Assembly (NCBI GenBank): GCA_034521495.1
Contig: JAXHMK010000018.1
Location: forward strand, 1-64,000
Direction of reading: 5' to 3'
Origin: Balneolaceae bacterium
Lineage (GTDB): Bacteria > Bacteroidota > Rhodothermia > Balneolales > Balneolaceae
Length of the DNA: 64,000 bases
Shown here: positions 1 to 8,069 of the stretch, one piece after another
Numbering within the stretch: position 1 is the stretch's first letter
How the letters are laid out: the number at the start of each line of letters is the position of its first letter
The notes under the pieces: generated by a model
What the model was told of the DNA's origin: nothing
What the model saw: the letters and a program-made list of their open reading frames with translations, nothing else
Database searches by the model: none
Translations under genes and position numbers: made by a program

Positions 1-60
1 AAATTAAAATTTAACTTAACATTCTAATAAATCTGCATATTGTAAAATATTGCGGTGCTT

Positions 61-195
61 CAGTAAGCAGTTGGCAGTAGGCAATTGGCAATAAACACAG
101 TTATTAACTTTTTTATCAACTGCTTGAGTCTTGCATAAATTACATACCCGTGCTTAGCAATGCCGGGAAATTTGCCTACTGTCAACTGCTTACTG
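61..195. repeat. MITE-like inverted-repeat element
   Basis: A 24-bp segment at 61-84 (CAGTAAGCAGTTGGCAGTAG...) is repeated in inverted orientation at 172-195 with one mismatch, enclosing about 87 bp of non-coding DNA. No flanking target duplication is evident. It could be a small non-autonomous element or just a long cruciform. The rest of 1-324 holds no gene I can support. Confidence 0.55.
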
Positions 196-324
196 TTCAC
201 GTACATCAATTTCTATTCCAAAAATACTTTTGTTGATACTCTCTCTGCGTTTGACCGGTCCACTCACAAGGCGGAATACTACATGCGAGGAATACCAATA
301 TCCGGGCACGGATTATTTTGTCAA

Positions 325-1356
325 TCAACCCGGCATTGATGGAATCGAATCGATGACACTAAAGTTTTCGAGGCCCATCCAAACGAGGAAGAGAATATAA
401 AAGATAATCAGTATGAAGGATTCTTTTCGGCCGAGAATCATATTGGTTCGCATGAAACTGAAAAGCATAAGTGTTCCAAATGTGAGGGCCCCCATCAAAG
501 GAGCAGCAACTGAAAAGTTAATGACGGTTGCACCCGCTATAAGAATACCTATCGGAATGCAAACCAACAGGTCGAAAATATTACTGCCCAATACATTGGC
601 AATAGAAGTGATGCCGTTCCCTTTTTGCGCTTTTTTAACACTTACAAAAAGATCCGGGATGCTGGTTCCGGCGGCCACAACCGAAATTCCCCAGAGAAAA
701 GAGGGTGTGCCCAGGATCTCTCCGAATTGTATTGCCGATTGTACCAGCATTTCAACACCTGCTAAAATAACCAACAGGCTGCCTGCAAGAATACCCCATT
801 GCTTAAGAGGGCGGATCGCCTCGGGTTCTACCTCCGGTTTGTAATCCATGGTATCTTGATACTGGATGAATATATAGAAGAGATATAAAACCAGGGGCAT
901 GAGAGCAAGGAACCGGTCCATCTCTCCCAAAATGATACCTTCACCATCAGAAACTGGATTGAAAATCGCTGCAAATGCAAATGTGATAATTAAAACGGCT
1001 ACCGAGATAATATAAAATTGTGCTTCTTTGTACACCAGGTCACGATTGGATTCCAGCGGTTCTTTTGATATCAATCCTGCCACAGCCGGTATAACCAAAA
1101 TGTTAAAAATAGCAGAACCTACAATTGCTGCCACGCCTAAATCAAACTCTCCGTGTAGCAGCGTAGACAAAACTACGGTTGCCAGTTCCGGGAAACTGGA
1201 TCCAATAGCAACTACAATGGCTCCCTGTACAATATCCGGCAGTTCATAATAAACAGACAACTTTTCGCTTGAAACTTCCAGCCAGTCACTTCCTTTCCAG
1301 AGGATTGCTGTGGCAACAATCGCAACTGCGGTCCAAAGAAGCAGGGATAAAATCAT
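325..1356 (-). CDS. Na+/Ca2+ exchanger family protein (CaCA, YrbG-like)
   Basis: A 343-residue inner-membrane protein with about ten hydrophobic segments. It carries the two inverted alpha repeats that line the ion pathway in the CaCA superfamily: GSSFPELATVV near residue 53 followed by VGSAIFNILV, and AAGTSIPDLFVSV near residue 228 followed by LGSNIFDLLV. The acidic residues in the PEL and PDL motifs are the expected ion ligands. The length is normal for the bacterial YrbG type. It stands alone, with repeat-rich DNA on both sides. The family exchanges cations, but whether this member moves Ca2+ cannot be told from sequence. Confidence 0.9.
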   Translation of the reverse strand: MILSLLLWTAVAIVATAILWKGSDWLEVSSEKLSVYYELPDIVQGAIVVAIGSSFPELATVVLSTLLHGEFDLGVAAIVGSAIFNILVIPAVAGLISKEPLESNRDLVYKEAQFYIISVAVLIITFAFAAIFNPVSDGEGIILGEMDRFLALMPLVLYLFYIFIQYQDTMDYKPEVEPEAIRPLKQWGILAGSLLVILAGVEMLVQSAIQFGEILGTPSFLWGISVVAAGTSIPDLFVSVKKAQKGNGITSIANVLGSNIFDLLVCIPIGILIAGATVINFSVAAPLMGALTFGTLMLFSFMRTNMILGRKESFILIIFYILFLVWMGLENFSVIDSIPSMPG

Positions 1357-1449
1357 CTGTTTTCAAAATGGGTTGAGAGTGTTATGGCGGATAAAATTAA
1401 GAAATGATCGGAGAGAAAACGAGTGGCGAGATGATTTAGTGATTTAAAG

Positions 1450-1469
1450 GAAGGCTTTGCAAAACCTTC
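1450..1469. repeat. solo remnant of the AAGGCTTTGC MITE with 5-bp target duplication
   Basis: This 20-bp palindrome, gaaggctttgcaaaaccttc, is made of the two terminal repeats of the ~150-bp MITE seen at 5486, 26074, 37555 and 48599, with the interior deleted. It is flanked by the direct repeat taaag (1445-1449 and 1470-1474). That matches the 5-bp duplications around the full copies. Confidence 0.7.
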
Positions 1470-2169
1470 TAAAGATCTAATGATGGTTTGATTTTCGATC
1501 TGTCTCCTGCCAGATATAGTTCCGAATCCGCCTCCAGCAGCGACTAGTCAGATTCTTTTAAAGATTTGGTGAGGTTCCAACATTTGATTTATACGAGTTG
1601 TTCGATTTAGCGATCTAAAGATTTTTGATCTTTTGGCTTCTAAGATTATCGCGGTTTCAAGACTTTTGTAAGAGATAGTCACCAGTTCATTGCATTCTGT
1701 GATCACTTTGTTATGGATACCAAATCAGCTAGAGCGTTACAGTTTTATTAATCAATGATCTCGCACATCTCAAAATCCACAAATCTTGTCAAAATCTGCG
1801 TGAAATCTATACCGCTGTCGTTTGGCTGTTAAGTACACGTCAATCAATTGATCTGAAATGATTTGTGAGTTTAGCGAAGTCAAGATTTTGGATGCTTTTG
1901 GGTTATTGACGCAAAACTTTCATGTTTCAAGACTTTCCGGTAAAAGATAGATCAGTTCATCGCATTCTTCGTTTACTGTAATATTATGTATCAAAATCTT
2001 GACACAAGCTTACAATTTTTTTAAAATAGATCGCACATCTAAAATCGAAAATCTCAAAATCTCTAAATCAATCCGCTGCCTTTTTTTAAGTCTTCAACAT
2101 TTGATTTAATGATTTTCGATTTAGCGATGTAAAGATTTTGGATCAGCTTTGAGGAGTATTAAAACCGGG
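1470..2169. repeat. non-coding region with degenerate direct repeats
   Basis: No gene is visible here. A block with cgatttagcgatctaaag, then tttcaagacttt, then cagttcattgcattct, then tcgcacatct appears around 1576-1790. It recurs in diverged form around 1856-2060 (tttagcgaagtcaag, tttcaagactttccgg, cagttcatcgcattct, tcgcacatct). A third partial copy lies at 2091-2153 (catttgatttaatg, cgatttagcgatgtaaag). It reads as an old amplified non-coding repeat. Confidence 0.55.
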
Positions 2170-2583
2170 CTAATCAGTAGATTGCGAATAGAGGTAGATG
2201 GTTCGGTGAATGGTTTGATTATACTGCACGTGAACCCGTAAATTTTTCTCGGGAAATTCTACGCGGCCAATTGTTTCAGCCTTATATGGCAAAAGTTGTT
2301 CGTGAAGTTTGTAGTGAAACGTGGTTTTTGAAAAGGAGGGAGGCACTTCAACGGTAAATCGTTTACGGGTAAATGTGCTGTCTATTCGGATGTTTTGGGT
2401 TCTGACCTGGCCTCCGGAGATATCAAATTCATGAAACGATTCGGTAATCAGGGAGTCAAGTTTTTGGGGAGATTCCAGTTGGTAAACCGGCGTGGATTCC
2501 GAGATATATAAAAGGTAGATAGATAACGCGCAGGAGATCACTAACAGGAGAACAATCATTCCTCTTTTTCTTACTGACGACAT
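2170..2583 (-). CDS. hypothetical membrane-anchored protein
   Basis: I do not recognise the family. From the chosen start (MSSVRKRGM) the protein has 137 residues: a short basic N-terminus, one transmembrane segment (about residues 9-29) and a soluble periplasmic domain rich in beta-type sequence (TTFHYKLHEQL, RVEFPEKNLRVHVQYN). The open frame extends upstream to 2811, but that part is translated from an intergenic repeat (2661-2795), so the internal ATG at 2583 is preferred. It is divergent from the acetyltransferase-like gene at 2825. Confidence 0.55.
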   Translation of the reverse strand: MSSVRKRGMIVLLLVISCALSIYLLYISESTPVYQLESPQKLDSLITESFHEFDISGGQVRTQNIRIDSTFTRKRFTVEVPPSFSKTTFHYKLHEQLLPYKAETIGRVEFPEKNLRVHVQYNQTIHRTIYLYSQSTD

Positions 2584-2660
2584 ATCACTCAATAAACCCA
2601 ATTGTTCTGATTTCTTCTGGTTTCTGTGTTTGTACAATCCCGCAGGGGCTTGTACTTTTA

Positions 2661-2795
2661 AAAATCCCCCTTCGAAGGGGGAAAGAATCAACAAAGTTGA
2701 TTCAGGGGGATGACCTTCTGTCACATTCTGTAATCCCGAAACTTCGGGTGGGGTGTTATCATCCCCCTGCGCCCCCTTCAAAAGGGAGATTTTTC
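2661..2795. repeat. CCCCCTTCGAAGGGGG family intergenic repeat, copy A
   Basis: The block starts with tcccccttcgaaggggg, contains gggggatgacc and a small hairpin cccgaaacttcggg, and ends near cgcccccttcaaaaggga. Relatives lie at 34096, 34353, 36337, 46946 and 58268. All sit between genes, usually just past a stop codon. Confidence 0.7.
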
Positions 2796-2824
2796 GACCA
2801 CAAGTTAACAATAGATTTACTCTG

Positions 2825-3997
2825 ATGGGATATCGCTTTGAGAAGATTACCGAAAAAAAGGAGATTGACCTCTTTCACTCCTTTCCATTTAAAATTTACA
2901 AGAATGACCCAAACTGGATTCCTCCATTCCGCTTTGAGATCGAGAATATTTTTGATCCCGAAAAAAATTCATTTTTTGAGCAAGGAGAGTGCGAGCGCTT
3001 TTTAATGTATGATGAAGATCAGCTTGTGGCCCGTTTTGCTGTGATGAATCATGAGGAGCGTGACGCCGCTTTTGAGCCGAAAATGGGCGGACTTGGATTT
3101 GTGGAGCTGATAAACGATCAGTCTGTTGCCGATGGAATGATCGCTTTTGCAAAAAAATGGCATTCCGACAGAGGATATAAAGCATTTCGGGGACCCATTA
3201 ATTTTGGGGAAAACATCAACTTCTGGGGATTACTGGTGGAGAATTTCGAGGAACCGCCCATCTATGGAATGTTTTATCATGCTCCGTACTATAAGCAGCT
3301 GTTTGAAAACACCGGCGCTGAAAAGCTGGACGACCACTGGAGCTACAAACGAGAATTTGATAAACCGCTGCCCGGGAGGCTGATACGGATTACAGACCGA
3401 ATTGAAAGTCGCCCGAATGTGAGCCTGCGTCCCATTGATATGAACAACCTGGAGCGGGATGCAGAATATATTCGGGGAATATACAACCAGGCGTGGCGCG
3501 ACCAGGATATTGCCGAGAGAGAAGAACAGTTTAACGAACTGGGCCGGGAAGAGATCCGGGAGATGGTGCAAAAGCTCAAAAAAATCATGATTCCGGATAG
3601 TGTCATTATTACGTTTGTAGGGGATGAGCCGGCATCATTCGTTGTTTGTGTACCCGATCTGAATGAGATCTCTGCCGAAACCAGGGGACGCCTGCGATGG
3701 TGGCACTACCCAAAACTGATGCGTTTCAAAAAGCGGGCTAAACATCTTCGAACCACCGTTTACGGAACTCTGCCCAAATACCGAAAAATGGGACTCGAAG
3801 CCCTCACCTTTGTCCGCGGAATTCAAATGACCAAAGCTGCCGCACCCACGCTTGAATATTTAGAGGGAACCTGGGTGAGCGAAAAAAACTGGCTGATGCA
3901 GCGGGGTCTGGAGGCGTTGGGGTGCTATCGTCATCTAAAACACACCGGACATATCGGTGGGAAGTTGGGGACAGAAATTTCAGGAAGACACAAGTGA
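2825..3997 (+). CDS. GNAT-fold acyltransferase-like protein
   Basis: A 390-residue soluble protein resembling uncharacterised acyl-CoA N-acyltransferase-fold proteins of Bacteroidota (for example N-terminal YRFEKITEKKEIDLFH, and a C-terminal segment TVYGTLPKYRKMGLEALTF that looks like an acetyl-CoA-binding loop). The substrate is unknown. ATG at 2825 is preferred because the open frame upstream (from 2753) is translated from the intergenic repeat. The stop codon TGA lies inside the left arm of a REP hairpin (3989-4018), so the repeat has supplied or replaced the last codons (GRHK). Confidence 0.7.
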   Translation: MGYRFEKITEKKEIDLFHSFPFKIYKNDPNWIPPFRFEIENIFDPEKNSFFEQGECERFLMYDEDQLVARFAVMNHEERDAAFEPKMGGLGFVELINDQSVADGMIAFAKKWHSDRGYKAFRGPINFGENINFWGLLVENFEEPPIYGMFYHAPYYKQLFENTGAEKLDDHWSYKREFDKPLPGRLIRITDRIESRPNVSLRPIDMNNLERDAEYIRGIYNQAWRDQDIAEREEQFNELGREEIREMVQKLKKIMIPDSVIITFVGDEPASFVVCVPDLNEISAETRGRLRWWHYPKLMRFKKRAKHLRTTVYGTLPKYRKMGLEALTFVRGIQMTKAAAPTLEYLEGTWVSEKNWLMQRGLEALGCYRHLKHTGHIGGKLGTEISGRHK

Positions 3998-4018
3998 CGC
4001 TTCGCCGAACACTTGCGC
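3989..4018 (+). repeat. REP hairpin, copy 1
   Basis: A hairpin of the family CAAGTGACGCT...GAACACTTG, with arms CACAAGTG and CACTTGCG. It overlaps the end of the acetyltransferase-like gene. Other copies are at 13889, 23816, 29253, 29294 and 30002; the last three flank the RAYT transposase at 29436. Confidence 0.75.
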
Positions 4019-4091
4019 TGTTTTTTCGGCGCAGCGGATACATCGGTGGCAGATTGGGGTTACCGGTTATAGTTCCAATTTGTCTTGATCG

Positions 4092-4258
4092 ACATCGGCC
4101 AATTAATCTTTATCCAACGAGTGTTATGCAAATTTCAATTATTTCAATTTTGCATAACACTGAAGAAAGCACCGGGCTATCATTGGTTTTTTGAGTGATT
4201 TGGAATATTATGAAGCGTATTGGAACGGATTGTCAAATCTGCTCAATCATATGTTACA
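4092..4258 (+). repeat. 167-bp dispersed repeat with GTTATGCAAAT hairpin, copy 1
   Basis: Contains the near-perfect hairpin gttatgcaaatt...aattttgcataac (about 4124-4160) followed by a conserved tail (ttggttttttgagtgattt, ggaatattatg, aaatctgctcaat, atatgtta). A second copy at 14010-14172 matches over the hairpin and the whole tail. Each copy lies about 100 bp downstream of a REP hairpin. Confidence 0.7.
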
Positions 4259-4270
4259 GTACCCTTAGAT

Positions 4271-4597
4271 TCAGGCTGCTTCCAACTCTCCTTCTAAAAG
4301 TTTCCCTATCTGCTTTTTCGATGTCCCAAGGCGGAGAAGTGCTTTGATCATCAAATCCATAGAAATGCCGGGGTCGCCACCTTCCAGTTTGGCAATTCGT
4401 GACTGACTTGAGCCTATCGCACGGGCAAGTTGCTCCTGGGTCCAGCCTCTTTTTGCACGTTGGGCTTTTACCATATTGCTGATATCCAGGCGAATGTCAA
4501 TATAGGCCTCCTCTTCTGGCGAGAGTTCCAAAAAATCTGCAGTAGAACCTACCCGAAATCCTTTTTCTTCCAGTTGTTGTTGTCTTTTCTTATCCAT
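4271..4597 (-). CDS. XRE-type antitoxin of a HigBA-like toxin-antitoxin pair
   Basis: A 108-residue DNA-binding protein. A helix-turn-helix of the XRE/Cro type spans about residues 37-90 (MVKAQRAKRGWTQEQLARAI, GSSQSRIAKLEGGDPGISMD). The N-terminal part is acidic and probably contacts the toxin. It is the second gene of a two-gene operon, 18 bp downstream of the toxin gene at 4616. That toxin-first order is typical of HigBA. The pair is expected to autoregulate through palindromes upstream of the toxin. Confidence 0.88.
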   Translation of the reverse strand: MDKKRQQQLEEKGFRVGSTADFLELSPEEEAYIDIRLDISNMVKAQRAKRGWTQEQLARAIGSSQSRIAKLEGGDPGISMDLMIKALLRLGTSKKQIGKLLEGELEAA

Positions 4598-4615
4598 GAT
4601 ATTTCCTGTACTTAA

Positions 4616-4945
4616 CTATTGTTTATAACGAGTCAGCCGATTTTTGCATACATCAATGACTTTCTGCGGCGTCATTTGTGTTTTCTTCGCGAACACCTCC
4701 AATATGACAATAGCATCATCATCGATGAAATAGATAATGCGCCACGTTTTATTTTTGTCGTTAACGCGAAGTTCATGACAGTTCTTTCCAATCGACGGCA
4801 TTGGTCTGGAATCTGGCATTTCTATTATATCTCCTTTTTGAAGCCTTCTTAACAGAAAACCAGCTTTTATTCTGGCATCTGCCGAGAAAGGCGGAGACTT
4901 TACTTCACCCTTAATCCAGACCAGTGGCTTATCATTTTCAGACAT
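4616..4945 (-). CDS. RelE/ParE-superfamily toxin
   Basis: A 109-residue protein (MSENDKPLVWIKGEVKSPPF...). It has the layout of HigB/RelE-like ribosome-dependent nucleases: a helical N-terminus (SADARIKAGFLLRRLQKG), then beta strands with CHELRVNDKNKTWRIIYFID and AIVILEVFAKKTQMTP, and a basic C-terminus (KNRLTRYKQ). The start at 4945 is chosen because the upstream extension to 5065 runs through the TTACCCC element at 4999. Partner antitoxin at 4271. The target is unknown; RelE-fold toxins of this type usually cleave mRNA. Confidence 0.85.
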   Translation of the reverse strand: MSENDKPLVWIKGEVKSPPFSADARIKAGFLLRRLQKGDIIEMPDSRPMPSIGKNCHELRVNDKNKTWRIIYFIDDDAIVILEVFAKKTQMTPQKVIDVCKNRLTRYKQ

Positions 4946-4952
4946 AACACAA

Positions 4953-4970
4953 ATATGTCGAATTTGACAT
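4953..4970. promoter_or_regulatory. candidate operator of the toxin-antitoxin operon
   Basis: The palindrome TATGTCgaatttGACATA lies 8 bp upstream of the toxin start codon. Its 6-bp perfect arms and position are typical of an operator bound by an XRE antitoxin. The assignment is from position and symmetry only. Confidence 0.5.
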
Positions 4971-4998
4971 AAATAAGCAATAGCACAGGCGGGAAAAG

Positions 4999-5331
4999 TT
5001 ACCCCGAAATTATACTTATAAGTATGTAAAGTATTAATATAACAATGTTGTAATACTTTTAACAAGTGGAAACTGAAAGATATTGGAAAATAGACTGGCC
5101 TTGAATAGTTGGCGGCAAAAGGACAACGAGTTGAACCGTGAGATGAATCCTTTCATACCGGTCGAGCAGCGAAATTTAAGGGCTGAAAACCTGATGGACC
5201 ATTGAAAGGATTCTTCACGGTGAACTCGTTGTCCGCCGCCAAGTATTCACAGCCTTGATTTTTTCGTTCTTTTGTATCAAGACAAAAGAACAAAGCATGT
5301 GCAACAAATTTACATCATAAAAATGGGGTAA
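4999..5331 (+). repeat. 333-bp TTACCCC-ended MITE-like element, copy 1
   Basis: It starts with TTACCCCG and ends with TGGGGTAA (inverted termini). The interior is a long imperfect palindrome: ggccttgaatagttggcgg near 5084 pairs with ccgccaagtattcacagcc near 5245. The left 80 bp hold further symmetric motifs such as ACTTATAAGT. Copy 2 (21985-22312) has the same ends and interior, and sits inside a toxin gene. This copy lies 53 bp upstream of a toxin start codon. It encodes no transposase. Confidence 0.7.
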
Positions 5332-5485
5332 GTCCTCCACAGGCGGGTACTTAACAATGCGTTTTAAAGCGGACGCGGATGGAGTGTGATCGAACTTTTT
5401 TGTGTGGAATTAATTTCGCTACTTCAACCAAATCATAATCTCCGCACCGTTTAAACGCTGGGCATTAAGACCTATCTAAGCAGTG

Positions 5486-5635
5486 GAAGGCTTTGCAAAA
5501 CTATGACCGTCATCCTGAACTTTCCCTCGGGATCCCTCCGGGGGATTCAGGATCTCCTGATACTGGCTATAAAGACGAATGGAGAATCTGAATCGAGTTC
5601 AGATTGACGCATACCCACGGTTTTGCAAAGCCTTC
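5486..5635 (+). repeat. 150-bp MITE with 5-bp target duplication, copy 1
   Basis: Terminal inverted repeats are gaaggctttgcaaaac and gttttgcaaagccttc. It is flanked by cagtg on both sides (5481-5485 and 5636-5640). The interior holds nested palindromes (ccctcgggatccctccgggg; gaatctgaatcgagttcag). There is no open frame. Other copies are at 26074 (inverted), 37555 and 48599, each with its own 5-bp duplication. Confidence 0.9.
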
Positions 5636-5670
5636 CAGTGAAGTATTACCATAAAAACAGCAGGAAATTC

Positions 5671-8049
5671 TCAGAGTACAGTCACATCTTCTGTTGACTT
5701 ACTTTCTGCCAGAATAGTATCGCGAATGTGCAACACATGGTTATCATCCTCGGGATCGAGCACTCCAAGATAAATCCATTCATTTTCTATCAACTTTCCA
5801 ACTGTTTCTTTATTTGATTCGATAATGGATTTTACTCTTTCCCGGGGAGCATAAATTAAAACCATCAGCCGTAGCGGCAGGTGTTGTAACAGGTTCTCAT
5901 CTTCGCGAATCGACTCAAGAGGCAATCCGCATTTAAGATCTCCGCCATTTCCCTGTACCACACCATATTTTCCGGTTACATTTTGAGTTACTTTTGTACC
6001 GCTGCCAAATTTTTCTATATCTACCGAAGCAAAATAGTAGTGGTTGTTAATCCATTGCGTTACAACCATGGGGCCCTGCAGGATCGCCTCCAGTTTTTTA
6101 CCGTCGGGATCTTTTTGCCAGTCGTAAGAATGCAGAAAACTGCGTGTTTCCAGATCGAGGTTAGCGGTAAGTTGACGGGGTCCAATTATAAAGGATGCAT
6201 TGCCGGCCAGGCCCCATTCAGGACGTGTTTCTGCCCAGTCTGATGCCCGCCGATTCGCCTCACGTATTGATGCTTTCTGCTTGTACTCCGAAATATTGAA
6301 TTGCTCGTAATTTGCATAATTTTGCGCCATTCGCAGATTGGCCCGCAGTTGTTCTACCTGTTGTTGGAACGGGTCCGGTATGTTTCCGTCAAACAGGTGA
6401 ATGTGGTTGGTCGTGGTATTGTGCTCAGCAGCCAGGAACCAGGTATCATCGGGAATGGCGATTTCGTAATTCTCATTCAGATATTTTCTGACTTTGCTGT
6501 CATTGCAAATATTGGCCAGGGCCCGGGCATTATGGCGCCCTTTATTCCCGGCACAGGCTCCGCAATCCAGGCTCGAAGCAAATGGATTATTTGCCGTTTG
6601 ACTGCCATGCCCGGCAAAAATAACCAGATCCGAAAATTCGTCCCAGCCCATCAGCTCAAATGCCGTCTTTGCAATTTCCGCCTTCACAGGTAACGGTAGT
6701 GCCTGAGTTATTTGCGACTGATCAGAGAGCCGCGGGAATAAATTTAAATCGCTAAAATTTTCGGGCTGATCAATGACTTTAGACACATAGTTTTCAATAC
6801 TATTGACCCAATTAGGAGTCAGCGTCCGCATCAGCATAGCAAGAGCGTAAAAGAATCCAGTGGATTCCACATAGCCGAAAGACGCCGGGATATTGTTTTT
6901 CAGAGAAAATCGTAGCCTCTCCACAGCCTGTTTAAGACTGTTGTAATAGTCAAATTTTTCAGATTTGGTTCTGTTGTTTGCCCCGACCTTTTCGGTTGCC
7001 TGTATTTCTGCTTCCACTATGGGCGGACATGATTTATGGTGAATCTCTTTTTCGGGATGTATGTAATCCATAGCCACACCAAAAAATCCGGCATAGCCAA
7101 AGGTTTCATAATTACCGGCTTTTTCTACGGCACGTCTAATCCGTTCGGAGCGGGTATCAATACAGAATACAAACTGCGCATCGGGTACCGTTTTTGTGCC
7201 GTTAGAACCTATTACCGCCTGTTTTTTTATTTTGTTAACAAGCTTTTCCTGATAGGTGAGTTCCATAGCCGTAAGCCAGGCTAATTTCAGCTTGTCTAAT
7301 TCTTTGCGGTCCTTCTGTTCCGGTTTTATTGATGGCCGGAGATCTTTATTGAGCATTGCACAAAGCGTAAACCGTACAGCCAGGTAATCTTCTAACGTGA
7401 TGGGATAGAGATCTTGCCAATCACTTTGATTCGACACCCGGAATTTGATATATCCGACCCAACCCGGAAGAGCAAATAGATGATGCTTCAAAATTGGGTT
7501 TAACATATCCGGCTCGAAGGATGCTGTAAGATGCTGTATCGCCTCCAGCGGTTCGTCCGGCAGCGAATTGATGACCTGCCGGTTGGGCAGTGTCCGGTCA
7601 AAACGAGCCGTTGTCAGCCAGGCCTTGTAAAATCCTGATTTCCGGTTTGGCATCCCCCATTCGGTAGATCCCTCATCCAAAAATACAGTAAGCCATTTAA
7701 TCATATGCCGGTCTATTTCGCCGAGCAAGTGATTTTTTGTGGTGTCGGTTTCCAACTCTCGTATTCGGGACAACGACTCTTCACCACTAAGCGTTATATC
7801 TTGGTCCTGTAACTGCTGGTTGAGTATTTCAATATCAACCTCTCCATTTTTCCAGGCCTGTTGAAAGGCCTGAACAGAAGGGTATCCCTCAATACCAATA
7901 TCTTTTCGGATCCCGGAAATCGCCTCCTCGAAACGAAGGCCCTCCATGCCGGCAAGCGGATTGGAGGTAACAAAAGAGTAAAGAGGCCAGTTATTTGGCA
8001 ATTGGTCCGAAAGTGATTGTATGATTGCAGTAATTGATTCTTTATCCAT
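5671..8049 (-). CDS. dabA: DabA, inorganic carbon transporter subunit (DUF2309/UPF0753)
   Basis: A 792-residue protein of the DabA family, the beta-carbonic-anhydrase-like peripheral subunit that couples with DabB for energy-dependent CO2/bicarbonate accumulation. The expected zinc-site motifs are present: CIDTRSE near residue 297, GHGS near 480 and CGACAGNKGRHNARALA near 497 (Cys, Asp, His, Cys ligands). The length is near the usual 800 or more. It lies 20 bp downstream of the dabB-like gene in the same operon. It would act at the inner face of the cytoplasmic membrane. No RuBisCO or carboxysome genes are in the window, so the carbon probably feeds carboxylases or pH balance (inference). Confidence 0.9.
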   Translation of the reverse strand: MDKESITAIIQSLSDQLPNNWPLYSFVTSNPLAGMEGLRFEEAISGIRKDIGIEGYPSVQAFQQAWKNGEVDIEILNQQLQDQDITLSGEESLSRIRELETDTTKNHLLGEIDRHMIKWLTVFLDEGSTEWGMPNRKSGFYKAWLTTARFDRTLPNRQVINSLPDEPLEAIQHLTASFEPDMLNPILKHHLFALPGWVGYIKFRVSNQSDWQDLYPITLEDYLAVRFTLCAMLNKDLRPSIKPEQKDRKELDKLKLAWLTAMELTYQEKLVNKIKKQAVIGSNGTKTVPDAQFVFCIDTRSERIRRAVEKAGNYETFGYAGFFGVAMDYIHPEKEIHHKSCPPIVEAEIQATEKVGANNRTKSEKFDYYNSLKQAVERLRFSLKNNIPASFGYVESTGFFYALAMLMRTLTPNWVNSIENYVSKVIDQPENFSDLNLFPRLSDQSQITQALPLPVKAEIAKTAFELMGWDEFSDLVIFAGHGSQTANNPFASSLDCGACAGNKGRHNARALANICNDSKVRKYLNENYEIAIPDDTWFLAAEHNTTTNHIHLFDGNIPDPFQQQVEQLRANLRMAQNYANYEQFNISEYKQKASIREANRRASDWAETRPEWGLAGNASFIIGPRQLTANLDLETRSFLHSYDWQKDPDGKKLEAILQGPMVVTQWINNHYYFASVDIEKFGSGTKVTQNVTGKYGVVQGNGGDLKCGLPLESIREDENLLQHLPLRLMVLIYAPRERVKSIIESNKETVGKLIENEWIYLGVLDPEDDNHVLHIRDTILAESKSTEDVTVL

Positions 8050-8069
8050 GCTATTTAGCTTAAGTCCGT

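Noticed and set aside
2584-2811. N-terminal extension of the hypothetical protein at 2170-2583
   Set aside because: The extra codons are translated from the dispersed CCCCCTT repeat, and a better start followed by a membrane helix exists at 2583.
4119-4161. The GTTATGCAAAT hairpin as another attC site
   Set aside because: Its ends are in the opposite order (GTTATGC first, GCATAAC last), the arms pair without extrahelical bases and the loop is too short for an attC.
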